Assembly: GCA_949152475.1 (NCBI GenBank)
Contig: OX424570.1
Coordinates: forward strand, 18,720,694 to 18,784,693
Length of the DNA: 64,000 nucleotides
Source: Terebella lapidaria
Taxonomy: Eukaryota; Annelida; Polychaeta; Terebellida; Terebellidae
Direction of reading: 5' to 3'
The notes under the pieces were generated by a model. It did not search any database. It was not told the DNA's origin and was given only the letters and a program-made list of their open reading frames with translations. The translations under genes and the position numbers were made by a program. This document shows, one piece after another, positions 11,001 to 22,735 of this stretch (the stretch's first letter is position 1; the number at the start of each line of letters is the position of its first letter).

Positions 11001-13636
11001 ACTGTTGATCAAGACTGATGCTGATTTTGTAATCATTCTATATTGAATGCAATGACAATATTTGTCTCATGAATACATTAATTGTCGCTGGTTCGGTTGA
11101 ACAATATGTGTTGGGAAATCTGAATTTAAAGAGTAATAGTAATTACTTTTCAAACATAAAGTAATTGTAATAGTAATAGGTCAAATTCTGATGTAATATA
11201 ATAGATTACATTTACTTATATAATAGATTACATTTTACAAATAGTAATTGCTACAAAAGTAATAAAATAGATTACTTTCCAAAAATAAGGTAGTTGTAAA
11301 AGTAATAGGTCAAATTCTGAAGTAATAGTAATATAATATATTACATTTCAACGTAATTGATCCCAGACCTGACACTCATTATGATATTCATAATCACCGT
11401 GCTCGCATGGTATCAGTGGTACAGTCCCAAGCCCAGAGGATGAATTTCTCATTGAGCAGCTGGGAACCACTTTCAGAACAGAGCAGCTGGGAGCAGTACA
11501 CGTTTGATGTGATACCCCGAGAGTGATGCAGGTAAAGAGCTAGGAGTTTACTCTGTAATATCCATATATTGATATATAAATAATACATGTACTTTTTCAA
11601 ATGATTAAGGTGAAAAAGTGCCTTGCTGAACTCGGGTGTAGATTTTCAAAACCTACTGGGCAAACAACTCATTTAATGGTGTATTACTAATGTGTGGAGT
11701 GGATTGGGCATTAGATGAGGTGCCGTACTTGTAATCCGACTGTAATGGGCTCGATTCTCAGGATGACCTGCTGTATTTTTCCACTAATACCTTTACCACT
11801 GTAAAGGATATATCTACACCCGAGAATAAGTGAAAGCTGGTTGTATACTGAGTGATAGTATAGCACTTCAAGTGGAGCTGCTTGGGTAGGTAACTCACTA
11901 AAGTGATACTGTTATGTATAAAGCGCCTTTGAGGCAAGACGTTGTATGAAATGTGATAATACTTCAATATGACTTACATTATCTAACTGACGAAATACAT
12001 CATCGAGAGAACCATCGTAAACGTTCGGGATGAAATTATTCTGATCAGAGCAAAAAAATGTGGCCAACTCCTGCCGAAAGCGGCCAGAAACTGATTCTGG
12101 TGGTTCATCATCTGGAACTGGAAAATAAATATATAGTTATGTAGCGTTATGACGTGGTCGCTACTGTAGCGTTATGACGTTTTGGCTACATTGGGAGTGA
12201 CACCACAGTTATGACGCTACAGTTATGTTTAAACATAAATCGATTGATGTTCAAAGTTCATACTCATGGTGTGTTGATTGCTATATCCAATACACCTGGC
12301 ATATCAATAGCAAGAGCACATATTATGAAAATTGTGCTTCATTCTGATTTGGACACCATCAGACAATGTCACGTAGACCTTTGGTGTAAAAAATAATTCA
12401 TGTTAAACTCTTCTGTGTGATCCAGCTATTTAAGCTTACCAAAAGGACCTCTTAGAGGGGTCCCACTTGCAGCAGCTGGAAGTTCGATCTGGAGGATAAA
12501 TACAAAATTCCAAGCAGTGAATCCCAAGTAAGCAATGACTAGGGTACCTATATTCCAGTGTTTCCAAAAATCTCAAGTAGATTGTTTGTACAATACATTT
12601 TTGTAGAAGGTAATATTTACCTGAAATAGCTCAGCAAATCAACAGTCATTTTCCCAAAAACACAATATTTGTTTTTTTTTACAAATTAATGATTGACAGC
12701 AGTGTGCTGATACATGCACACCTCAAAGATACCAGATAACTCTATTTAAACTCGAAATATCCTAATGTATTTGCAGTAGACTAGTCAAAATGATCCTATT
12801 GAATGACTATTAACGTGTCCCATGTCACATACACTGACTTTCACCTCAAGACGACAATCCCACATTTTCACTCCATTGGAAGTCACTTTTTTGGTGGGAA
12901 TCAAACAGAGGATATACTAGTATATCATGTTAACTGACCTTAGGACTCATGTCAATACACCAAACATCATCAGCGATATCGTCGTCATCATCACCATCAT
13001 ACAGGCTCGTGGTTTCCAACTGAAATAATGCAGTATTTTTTGTTCATTTTAACGAAAGAATAATTCAATTTCCAAAATGCCTAATGCAATACCCGATATG
13101 ATAAGCAATAAAGCTATTATCAGAATATATGTTATTACAGAGTGTAGAACAGAAAGGTTTCACTCCACCGGCACCATTTTGTATTTTGAACTGGTGGCAC
13201 TCCTGGCGGATGGATGTGCTTCATGAATGAATTTGTTTACTACTATTACTACGACATGAATTTATGAATGAAAGAATATGTTAACAAAACGTAATGACGT
13301 GATTCACAATCGTCCCTGAGGACCACAAAATACAACACCGCATCCAGCCACCAGGATTACAGGTCTCCATGAGACAAAATGGTAGACAATAGAAATTTGC
13401 AGCGTGAAACCTCTCTGTTCTATACTCTCTGTGTTGTGTCGAGTACGTATAGTAGAAACAACTACATTTCACACACTGTCCCTTATGACGCCAGTCATAA
13501 GTATTTGGTCGGGCTTTGTTCCTACTTCAAGATGTTGTATTTTACGTTTGCTATTGTCATCATCAAAATCTGATTGTGTTGGTGTAAATATATTGATACT
13601 TACATTCTCTGTATCATGGTCGTGTTCGGAATCCAT
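8054..13636 (-). CDS. OTU-fold protein with catalytic residues lost (probable pseudoprotease), nine exons
   Basis: Exons on the minus strand: 13636-13604, 13019-12939, 12488-12440, 12117-11978, 9912-9838, 9738-9687, 9363-9113, 8942-8672, 8175-8054. They total 1074 nt, giving 357 residues plus TGA, and every junction has GT-AG and matching phase. The ATG at 13636 is the first after an in-frame stop. The N-terminus is acidic (DGDDDDDIADD). Residues about 180-317 resemble the OTU cysteine-protease fold: TFFQIVADQI, TPGELRNGVVDFLLANP, WDEYCSKM, VYATAIMLSRYFTIL, FLGHIQGLQFYSL. OTU enzymes normally have D-G-N-C-F-F at the nucleophile; here it reads A-G-T-F-F (Thr189). The usual H-Y-x-S reads F-Y-S-L (Phe312). 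OTU proteases cleave ubiquitin chains; without Cys and His this one should not. Ubiquitin binding is only a possibility. The fold assignment is inferred from motifs. Confidence 0.78.
8672..8942 (-). CDS. OTU-like gene, exon with the altered histidine
   Basis: Exon eight (residues 228-318). The acceptor reads TTGTTCAG/GCT and the donor GAAG/GTAATA. The W-D-E-Y-C-S-K-M motif and the strand and helix VYATAIMLSRYFTILTS match the OTU core. The C-terminal LGHIQGLQFYSL places Phe where the catalytic His normally precedes Tyr. Confidence 0.8.
9113..9363 (-). CDS. OTU-like gene, exon with the altered nucleophile loop
   Basis: Exon seven of the OTU-like gene (residues 144-227). The acceptor reads CTTTCAG before AG-ATG and the donor CAG/GTGAGA. 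It encodes a helical stretch with MKKLIHKCKELGLKCRFRNE and then PIAGTFFQIVADQ. Compared with a typical OTU loop the D-G-N-C portion is shortened and the Cys position is Thr. The rest of the alpha-helix (FFxxxADQ) and LRNGVVDFLLANP are well kept, so the fold is probably intact. Confidence 0.8.
10422..11371. mobile_element. hAT-like non-autonomous element
   Basis: The left end reads CAGGCCTGGGTAATTA and the right end, on the other strand, CAGGTCTGGGATCAATTAC, typical of hAT termini. The flanking 8-mers ACAATCAT (10414-10421) and ACACTCAT (11372-11379) match at seven of eight bases, consistent with the 8-bp target duplication of hAT transposition. The interior is rich in TAATAGTAAT-type repeats with no transposase. 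It lies in the 2.1 kb intron between exons four and five of the OTU-like gene. Confidence 0.75.
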
Positions 13637-15415
13637 TGCGTGTCCTCTGTTGATGAATTTCACAGTCCTCGACGAACATCAACACAATTATGATCAAGTC
13701 ACTTCTTTGCACTGCATGTCATGAATTATATTACTGACACATATATATTATCAAAACATGGCATTTACTAATATTGCATCATATGGGAATACCCATTATC
13801 TTTGCTTCAATATATACAGCCACTGAAGACTTTAGATAAACTTCTGTAGACATATGTGTATTGAGATGTATCGTAATCTATACATTGCATCACCGAGTGT
13901 CATAAAGATTACGCATTGGGTTTGCTACACCCTATATACACTGATACGTGCAATCATGTGAAACAAGTCCATACTTGCAATATCTTATCGGTACATTTAG
14001 CTCGCATTTGATGTTCAACCTCCGTTGCATATTTTTTTTACTTCTTACATGAATGAATGAATGACAATATTTGATGTCTTTCTAAGCATTATAGAACAGA
14101 TATTCAAACACCATGAATACCGATAGTGTTATGCACAGTGTCTGACAAGCTTATCTGTCGATAATGTCATCTTGCATCGTTTGCAGCATTATTCATCATA
14201 ATCACCACCATACTCCATATGTCCAAATGACTTCCATTGTCCCAGACGGGACACATAATCCCCATACCTTATATTTACTTCCTTGTTAAATGCATGCCAA
14301 TGGTATACCATACGACTATAATCGCTCTCATGAGACAGGCCATTGCAGATATTTAATGAACCCGAGTTATCGGAAAGCATTTTCACTTCATTGCATTCTC
14401 TAAAATTAGCTGATTAGGTCGTCAATAAATGTAGTTGCACGAAATTTATTGAAATTTACAAAGATGACAAATTGAAATGGGTTAAGCATATAAACGTTGT
14501 GAAAAGAATTGAAATAGTATTTTGCTCTGAAGAGAGCCAAACAGACACTGCATACTTCCAGTCTTAATACGTTGAGTTACACATTGGCATATCCACATAG
14601 GACCTGTATTACTATATCGGGAGGTTATCATGCTGCACATCTTAATAAATTGATCATTTTCCAGAACCAGCTTGTGATATGCCTATATTAAACTCACCAA
14701 GAACTGTTTTTTTTGCTCGCCATGGCTCGCAATAAGCAAATAAACTTCTTTGGTTTAATAAATTTGATATCAAATGGGCACTCGTTTGAGATCCTGTATA
14801 ACATGTATAATACATGTATATCTGAGAGCATCTCCCATACACAGGTAGCCAATAGAACAATAATTCAAAATCCGAGTCTATATGTGTTATGGAGAAACTA
14901 TCGTGTTTTGAAATGTTCTTTGAGTAATACATTCAGAAATACGTATACTGGGAGGTGAAAAACATTACACCGAAAAAATAAATCTACATATAAATATTCG
15001 ATCACGATTCTAACGATATTCTAACGATATTCTAACGATATCTATTTTTTCTAAATTTCGTCCCACTCATGCACGTTGCAAGACACACCACCACATCCCT
15101 TTTCAAATAAGGTGAGGGGGAGAAGTCGAAATATGCAGATGACGTTTCAGTTATACGATAGTCTAAGTCTCAAAATGTCACGACAGCAGGAGATACATTT
15201 CAGCAGAATCATGATATCGTATTGAAATTATAAATTGCCCAGTCACGTGACATTTATAGAAACTGTATGGTCTATATGACACGATTTTTTTTCCAATGAA
15301 GGCGATGACATAGTCGGTATATAGGTATATCACCTGCTAAATCACTTAGGATGTCCTTTTCAGACTTTGCTACAAAAGCCAGAATTCACTAGAATTTGGA
15401 ATGATTTTATTGCAG
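13637..15415. other. Intergenic stretch between two divergent genes
   Basis: The minus-strand OTU-like gene starts at 13636, and the plus-strand LDLa/LRR receptor exons begin at 15584. A bidirectional promoter could lie here, but I see no clear element. A short tandem array of TCTAACGATAT (three units) is at about 15010-15040. Confidence 0.5.
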
Positions 15416-15583
15416 GGACCCTTGATTGTGGCAATATGTGAGTACCAATGAAAAATTACTATAATTATTCATGCTCAAGTTATCATCAAAAGACAAAAAT
15501 ACTCGTCAAAAATAAATTCTCGACACTCAATATGCATCTCACACTGAATATGAAAACACATACTATATCATACGATATCACAG

Positions 15584-18500
15584 GTATAAACGCCTGGCTG
15601 CCAATTGCAAGGTCGCATGAAAACACTCAGCCTGAGTCGAATACTACAGACGCGATTGATCCAGAATCGACATACTACGACTGGTTATTTCTCTGTGATG
15701 ATGGGGTGTTCATACTGGATATCTACACGTGCGATGGAATACCTGATTGTTTTGACAAGTCCGATGAAATGGCTACCGTATGCAATACACTATTGGGAGG
15801 TACTGTAACCTAAAACTCCATAGAACTGTATGTTATGCTATTTTCTTCCAAATTTGTAGGAATAAGATTCAAGTTCTGCTAATATGACTTACTAATAATG
15901 ATATAGACGTGGAATGTTGAGGAGTCCAATATACAGTTTACGGGATGAAGAAATGTCATATTGGCCGAGGCGCAGCCGAGGTCAATATGACATTTCTTCA
16001 TCCCGTAAACTGTATATTGGACGACTCTCAACATCCAACATTTGCTATATTATTTACCAATGAATGTAGGAGAAACCCAGAGTGGGGAAAACCCACATGT
16101 AACACACGCTCTGATTTGCTGATAAGCACCCGCCCGTCCAATATACAATTTGCCGTCCAATATAGACTTTCGCCGTCCAACATTGAGTATGTAGGATTGT
16201 CACGTGGTACAAATCGTCCAATCAGGAGTGTCCTTACAGTGGGAATACCACCGAGTGAATAATATTGTGTAATATCTTACTGAAAAAACTCACCCACGAT
16301 AACGTGGAGCCTAATTGACATCCAAATATTCTTATTATCAGGTACATATTGGAAACAAAACGTGCCTTCAATATCTATACTACATACAGCACCATAGTGC
16401 AAAATTATGTTTTTGATTAATTCTCGGCACTTGTTTCCATGCCACCAGATGAGTCGATGACTACTAAATCCCTGGTCAATCCCAGACGATACAACTGTGA
16501 CGTCACACACCACGTGTCCATCAGCGTCACGTGCGATGGTTTTCAAGACTGCTCCAATGGGAGAGATGAACAAAAGTGTAGTAAGTTACTCTGTTGATAA
16601 CAAAGTGCAGTAAGTTACACTCATGAATTTGGTCTTACGGCAAGAAAATAAGTAATGGCAAACATGTAGTCCAGTCAACAAAGAAAAATTTAGTATAGTC
16701 TACTGTATTTAGGTTTTGAGGTAGACATATGGGTGTCAAAGCTTAATTTTTGCACAGTGACTCTGGAGACCATATAGATAACCCACAAAAAGTCCCCATC
16801 AATCCCATGGGGGGTTTTCCAAAAAATCCAAGATGGCCGCCATTTATACACAAAATAGCTTAGAATTGAACTAGCGAGTTATCTACTGCACCTACGTGGG
16901 TGATTTTAGTGTCTACCCCCATGTTTTCTGACCTGAGGAATCCAATGATGATAATGCTGAGTCCATGTGACTGTTGGTTGTTTCAAAATCCAAAATGGCT
17001 GCCACAAAGACCCGGAAAATTCGTAATATCACGTTTGCAGCTATATTTCAGCTGCTATGGCAGATATCAGCGTAATTTTGGTGTCTACTCCCACGTTTTC
17101 TGACCTAAGGAATCCAATGGTGATAATGCTGAGTCTATGTGACTCGGGGAATATAGCTATATTCCAGCTTCTATGGCAGATTGAGGCAACATTTTGGTGT
17201 CTACCCCCATATTTTCTGACCCAAGGAATACAGTGGTGATAATGCCGTGTCTCTGTAACTGTTGGTTGCCACAGAAATAAATATGGCTTCCATCAAAATC
17301 TGTGAAAAAAAATTGCAAACCCCGTTTCGACTATATATCAACTTCTGTGGCAGATAAAAGATTTTGGTGTTTATATGTTTTACCCAGTGAAAGAAATCAC
17401 AGTACCAGTGGATCCATATTCAACTAACAAGTTAAAAATGTCACATAATCTCTGTAAACTCATAGTTTAGAACCAACACAGACATTGGCTTACTACAATT
17501 TATTGATGTGACATAATGACAATCACAGTGCCGAATTGCAGGAATGTGGAGGGACTGCATCTTAGCAGAGCCATTCTCTCAAGAGAGACAACTCATTTTT
17601 CCATGACTGAGAGTAGCAATCATATGTTCGGTAGTAGTTTGGAATAAATCTACTATTTTGATGAATAATTGCCTGTCACGATGCATTGTTTTTGAATGAC
17701 AGCCACAGTTGTGTAAATGGTGCCTGCTCAGCACAGCAAAGAGTTTTGATGATCCCTTGTCATATTCACAAAGAGGGAGATTACATTATACAGTTGCTGT
17801 GGCCGAAGAGAGGTTGATGCTAATTCATGAGAGGTGAAACATGTCAAAAATCTTGAAGGAGCATGCTTACAAACAAATCATTGCAAGACAAGAGCTTCTC
17901 CACAATGGATCTCAGCTCATCCATATCCACAACTCTCACCCACAATGAAACCGTAAACAAGTGGCTCTGGTGAGATCCCTTCAAATTGAGCACAAAGGTA
18001 AAGTGTGTACAACGGTATATATGACTATCGTGACAAATCTGGGTTTCCTCTTATCAATATCCCTGTCTTGAGCAGTAATATCGCAATATCTTCAGGCTAC
18101 GGCATCTAAACATATGCGTCGCAGTTTTCCAGCTTTGCCAGATAGTGCATACATCTCACCAGGAACTCATAGCCGGAGCACAGGTTTCGACTTCCAAACT
18201 GCTCTAATATGATTGTATAATGTTTAGATTTTAAAATGTTTTATGGTGACATGGTTGAAGGTTAGTTAAAACCTCTCACTTACATGTACATGTAATGATT
18301 GTATATATTTTCCCATCATTGTGATTTTGTGGATATATTTGCATTTAAGTTTACAAGTGTGGATATCAGAGCGATGCTCACTATTCCGGAGCACCTGATC
18401 TCACACTCAACTGCTTGGGTATATATGATGTTTAGCTGGCTACGACTTTCATGTTCGAGGTGATTCCAACTTGCGTGTTAGTTTGTAATATCTATTTGAA

Positions 18501-21500
18501 AAGCCAAATCTAAACCTAATGTCCGTTCAATTAATATATTCGCCAACATATCGGACTATACCGAAAAAAATGAGACACGTTGTGTTCTCCAATGAAATTT
18601 AAAGTGAGAGCCGGATCGAAACTGATTTCGCAGGCTGAATTAATTGGCTTGTAACATTAGCTTGTTATGGACATATTCAAGCATATGCTTGTTCTCGTCA
18701 ATACAGATACATGAATAATCAATACAATACAGTCATGAATTCTCATCAAATGTATTTTCCTAATGAAGTCGTATTTGGCGACCATAGTATGTATGATGCT
18801 GGAGAAAAATAGCTGAAAATAGCTTAGAGTGATCATGATTGGCTGTGATGCTCGCTCTTCCGGAGCACCTGATCTCACACTCAGCTGACTGGGTGTCTGT
18901 GGTGTTCACATGGCTTGACTTTGATACTTTAGTATCACTAGGATTTGACTACTCATACTGATTTTATCAAACTCGTCCATGGATTCGGTTTTGGAATATG
19001 AATTTGTCTGTTTGTCAGTATCCATTTTTACTTTTGCAGCACAGTTCCGGAAAATTTCCAATCATTTGAAAAGAGATATAAAATAATTTTGGATAAATTT
19101 ACTCCACAGATGTCTGAAAAATCGAAGTCATTTTGTTTCAAATAAGTGTCAGTTACCGAATCATTTCATGATCTGTAATTTGAGTTACCGAATACCGATT
19201 TTACCACAAGTCAGTTACCGAATCATCGCCGATTTTTATAAACAGCCATATCAGTGAATTTACACATGGAACACGGCAGAATCTCACCTGATTTCGTTCA
19301 AATACGACAAATGAGTAAATATTGACCAAAAACGAGCGCTAATATACGTTTTAAATGCAAAAAAACACACAATTTAAATATACGCAAACACCACGTCCAT
19401 TCTGGAAATGATTCGGTAACTGCAGATACCGCATCATGTGTCCCCCAGTGGACTTTGTAACTGATAGTATCATCTGGATTTTACCACTTACATGTATTTT
19501 GATTTGATGAATTGTGTCTTTGGTCTTCAGATATGAATTTATATGTTTGTTGATTTGTGCTCATTTAGCTAGAGACCTGGTTTTGAGGTTTTGATTGCAC
19601 TGGAACTTCGATACTACAGCGCATCCCAGAGACTATTATCACCATTCCAACATTACAATTGGACTCCATGGTTCAGAAAACATGGAGGTGAACACCAAAA
19701 TCTTGTTTCGATCTTCCAGAGAACCTTACATAATCGAAATTTAATTTTGTGAATTTCACAGGTTTTGATGACAGCCATATTGAATTCTGAGGCAAATTTC
19801 ACCGTTATTGATGGCCGCCATTTTGAATTTCGAGGCAATCAACAGTCACACAGACCCAGCATTATCACCATTGGATTCCTTAGGTCAGATAACGTGGGAC
19901 TAGACACCCAAATTTTGCCTCTATTTGCCATAGCAGCTGAAATATAGATGGAAACGTGATTTTTTTAATTTCCCGGGTTTTCGTGGCAGCCATTTGGGAT
20001 TTTGAAACAACCAACAGTCACAGATACTCAACAATATCACCATCAGATTCCTCAGGTCAGAAAACATGGGGGTAGACACTAAAATCACCAACGTAGGTGC
20101 AGTAGATAACTCGCTAGGTCAATTTTAGGCTATTTCGAAAATAAATGGTGGCCATCTTGGACTTTTGGGAAAACACCCCATGGGATTTATGGGGACTTTT
20201 TTGTGGGTTATCTATATGGTCTCCAGAGTCACTGTGCAAAAATTCGGCTTTGACACCAAATGTCTACCTTATGGGCTTGCTTGACCTAATTTTGGTAGAC
20301 TAGTAGCAAAATTTACTCACTTCAATATATGCCATCTTAATGTAATGGAAATGATATGAACATTGTATAGTAATATATTATTATATAAACTGAATGTACT
20401 TTGACTACTTAGTACTTTAATGCCATGTTTATAGTGCCCAAGTATATTGATTCCATTCACAAAGCTACAACTCTCTACAGAGTCGAAGTATTGTGGTGGT
20501 CTCGTAGATTGTCGCACAATTTTGGATGTCTCCAATTGTGTTCTGCCCATGTCTGTGAAAAGATTCTGTCTTATCACGTTCTTCGAAAAGTATACCAGAC
20601 CTGAACAAAGTGAGTAAATCTATTTATACACGTATACACTCTACAAAGTCTCTGTAAATTTACAATATATATGCATGTATCCACAATTTACTCCTGGCCT
20701 ATGAATAGCATGTCTTCATTTTCCTATTCTTGAGTTCATTCAAGCAGCGATGTCACATTCAATTTAACACCATGCACTTCCTCACAATGTTCAGATATAA
20801 AACACGCAAGAAATGCCAGTGTCATCCAACTATCGTGCAACATCCCTGGGCGTAGCCAAACGTTTGCTGCATCTCATCTCTGTGATAACAATTGGGATTG
20901 TGAAAATGGCTTGGACGAACAATCCTGTGGTATGTCAGGATCGTGTCTAGTTTTTGGAGAAAAATTTGTGAATATGGAAAATTTCGATATCTAGTAGACA
21001 TGAGGTCGAAAACATGTAGATGTTTCTAATACATTACTGAATACTTTGGAAAAAACATGAATACACTAGTCAATACTGAATACATTTTTATTGATGTAAT
21101 CAAATACATCTGAATGTATTCGATTACAATACTGAATACTTTTACCAAATAATTTGATATTATCTACAGTTGTGAACTTGAACAGTACAGGAATATACAT
21201 ATGAATATGCAAGCGCCTTACACCGTGAATATGTAGTTATCATCAGTTTACAATTATATAATTTATGACTTGAACACATCACTGCCCATCCCTTTTTCCT
21301 TCTAGACACGGCACACTCCTGCACAGGTCGTCTAAGATGCCGTGGCCACTCCCTCTGTGTCGGCGCCTCTAGCCTCTGTGACAACCATCTCGACTGTCCA
21401 AACGGTGATGATGAGAAGTGGTGTGAGATTGGAGAACTCTGTCCCAGACAATGCTCCTGCCATGAGCTCGTGGTGGACTGTCGCTCAAGGGGATTCTTCG

Positions 21501-22735
21501 CTTTGCCTGATTTAGCTTTCCGCCCACTGCGGAGCCTTGACTTAAGTGGCAACAAGATCTCAAATCTAGGATCATTTGCACATGTCTACTTGAAATATTT
21601 AAACCTCTCCCGAAACAACTTTCAATCAATATATGGATCATTCCAGATGCTCGCCAACTTAGAACTGTTAGATCTCAGTCATGGAGCATTGAGAACTCTG
21701 CAAGCTGAGACCTTCAATGGTCTCGAAGCTTTACAAGAACTCTACATTGCCGGGAATCCTCTGCATTCAGTGGTGTTTTCTCGGTCTTGGTACCATCATT
21801 TCCATGACTCACTAGTAATTTTTCATGATGGAAATCGCACGCAGGGGTGTATGCTCGAGACACTCTCTCCCAACATACGTGGCGGTTACGTGGACACCTT
21901 CATATCCACGTGCAAGTATCTCGTGGTATCCATGGTTACAAGAGTGGGATCTCTCATTCTCGGTAGCTTGGCTGTCGTGTTGAACGGGGCTTGTTTCATA
22001 CGTGAGTTCAGAAAGAGAACTGAAGATATGATCCGTTTTGTTTTAGTGTCATGCGTCCTTTATTCCTCTCTCCTGGTGGGATTGTACCAAATGTCCCTAG
22101 GGGTCTCGGGATATCTCAGGGGCGTCTACGCGATAGAGGCACCCATAGAGCACCAACGTGGTCATACCTGCACATGGCTACTATTTCTATCCGTACTCGA
22201 GACACACACCAACCTAGCTGTAATAATGTCCTTGAACTTACTTGTCTTCATACTGCCGAACTGCCAGATCAACTTCCGCCAGAGCATACAGCTTGGCAAA
22301 GTGACAGCCTTCATGGGAGTCCTAGTGGGAGTCGTTGCTCCATTGGGCCTGGCAATCTATATAGTTACGTCGGGTATCAAGGACGATCTAGACGTTTTCT
22401 GCCAGCCAATTAAGCTATTCATCCCTGGCTCCTGGCAAGTCGAGAGAGGAGATGGGGACGTGGTTGACTCTGTGAGAGTTGTGATTCTAGGAGCGCACCT
22501 TGCAACTACAATCTTGAGCGTCTTAGTGCTATGCATTTGTGCTGGTGTAGCTTGCTGTAGACAAGGTATCTGTTCTCGGATACCTGATGAATGTGATCAC
22601 CTCTCCATGATGTCTGCTCCACAGAGATCAGTGATCGTCGTCAGCGTGTCCAAGACGTTTGTCGTTATGCTGATCGCGAATACTGTACTACAATTTGTTA
22701 CATCGATACTAGGCGTGTACAGTACAACCTTATAA
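15584..22735 (+). CDS. LDLa/LRR-containing GPCR-like receptor, incomplete and degenerate
   Basis: Exons found: 15584-15799, 16449-16580, 20481-20609, 20795-20929, 21306-22735. All internal junctions are phase 1, as usual for LDLa modules. The signal-peptide exon was not identified with confidence; 15416-15437 is a weak candidate. LDLa-like modules lie in exons one, two and four. Exon three is Cys-rich but unassigned. The last exon holds a full six-Cys LDLa, an LRR N-terminal cap (CPRQCSCHELVVDC), about four LRRs (SLDLSGNKI, YLNLSRNNF, LLDLSHGAL, ELYIAGNPL) and a membrane domain. This layout is that of type C leucine-rich-repeat receptors such as snail GRL101 and relaxin-type receptors. Only six hydrophobic segments precede the TAA at 22733-22735. 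The TM2 Asp and the E/D-R-W/Y motif after TM3 are absent. A decaying gene or a repurposed non-signalling receptor are both possible. Confidence 0.75.
15915..16033. repeat. Near-perfect hairpin in receptor intron 1
   Basis: Two arms of about 50 bp, with the shared core CAGTTTACGGGATGAAGAAA and a loop GAGGCGCAGCCGAG, form a stem with few mismatches. TCCAATATA motifs recur downstream at 16138-16190, so the hairpin is probably part of a larger interspersed repeat. An open frame across it (15945-16262) is not credible as protein. Confidence 0.8.
16690..20315. repeat. Long inverted repeat with about 690-bp arms
   Basis: The left arm is about 16690-17380 and the right arm about 19630-20315, inverted and roughly 80-90 percent similar by eye, with a 2.2 kb spacer. 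Shared landmarks include GTGACTCTGGAGACCATATA and AGCGAGTTATCTACTGCACC. Each arm carries three to four diverged units with TTTTCTGACCTgAGGAATCC followed by a GATAATGCTGAGTC stretch and an ATGGCsGCCAT-type core. The spacer holds a direct repeat of CCGGAGCACCTGATCTCACAC at about 18390 and 18863. It lies within the intron between receptor exons two and three. Confidence 0.8.
18371..18910. repeat. Direct repeat pair about 477 bp apart
   Basis: GGAGCACCTGATCTCACACT with flanking similarity occurs at about 18391 and 18865. After it each copy reads CAACTGCTTGGGT or CAGCTGACTGGGT. They could be ends of a small element nested in the larger inverted repeat, but no coding content lies between them. Confidence 0.5.
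21306..22735 (+). CDS. Receptor exon: LDLa, LRR cap, four LRRs and six membrane segments
   Basis: The acceptor TTCTAG/AC joins in phase 1. In order: LDLa with six Cys ending DDEKWC, the LRR cap, four LRRs, a hinge with paired Cys (QGC, STCKY), then hydrophobic segments beginning near YLVVSMVTRVG, FVLVSCVLYSS, TWLLFLSVLE, VTAFMGVLVG, VRVVILGAHL and SVIVVSVSKT. The Asn of TM1 (VLNGACF) and the Cys pair joining TM3 to the second outer loop (HTCTW, DVFCQP) are kept. The position normally occupied by Glu-Arg-Trp or Asp-Arg-Tyr reads SLNLLVFIL. No seventh segment is found in any frame in the following 300 nt. Confidence 0.82.

Noticed and set aside
15416..15437. 22-nt microexon as part of the receptor signal peptide
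   Set aside because: It has AG and GTGAGT borders and would fit phase 1 at its end, but no upstream start exon was found to support it.
15945..16262. 105-residue open frame in a receptor intron
   Set aside because: It runs through the 15915-16033 hairpin and repeated TCCAATATA motifs; the protein has no domain and no matching splice structure.
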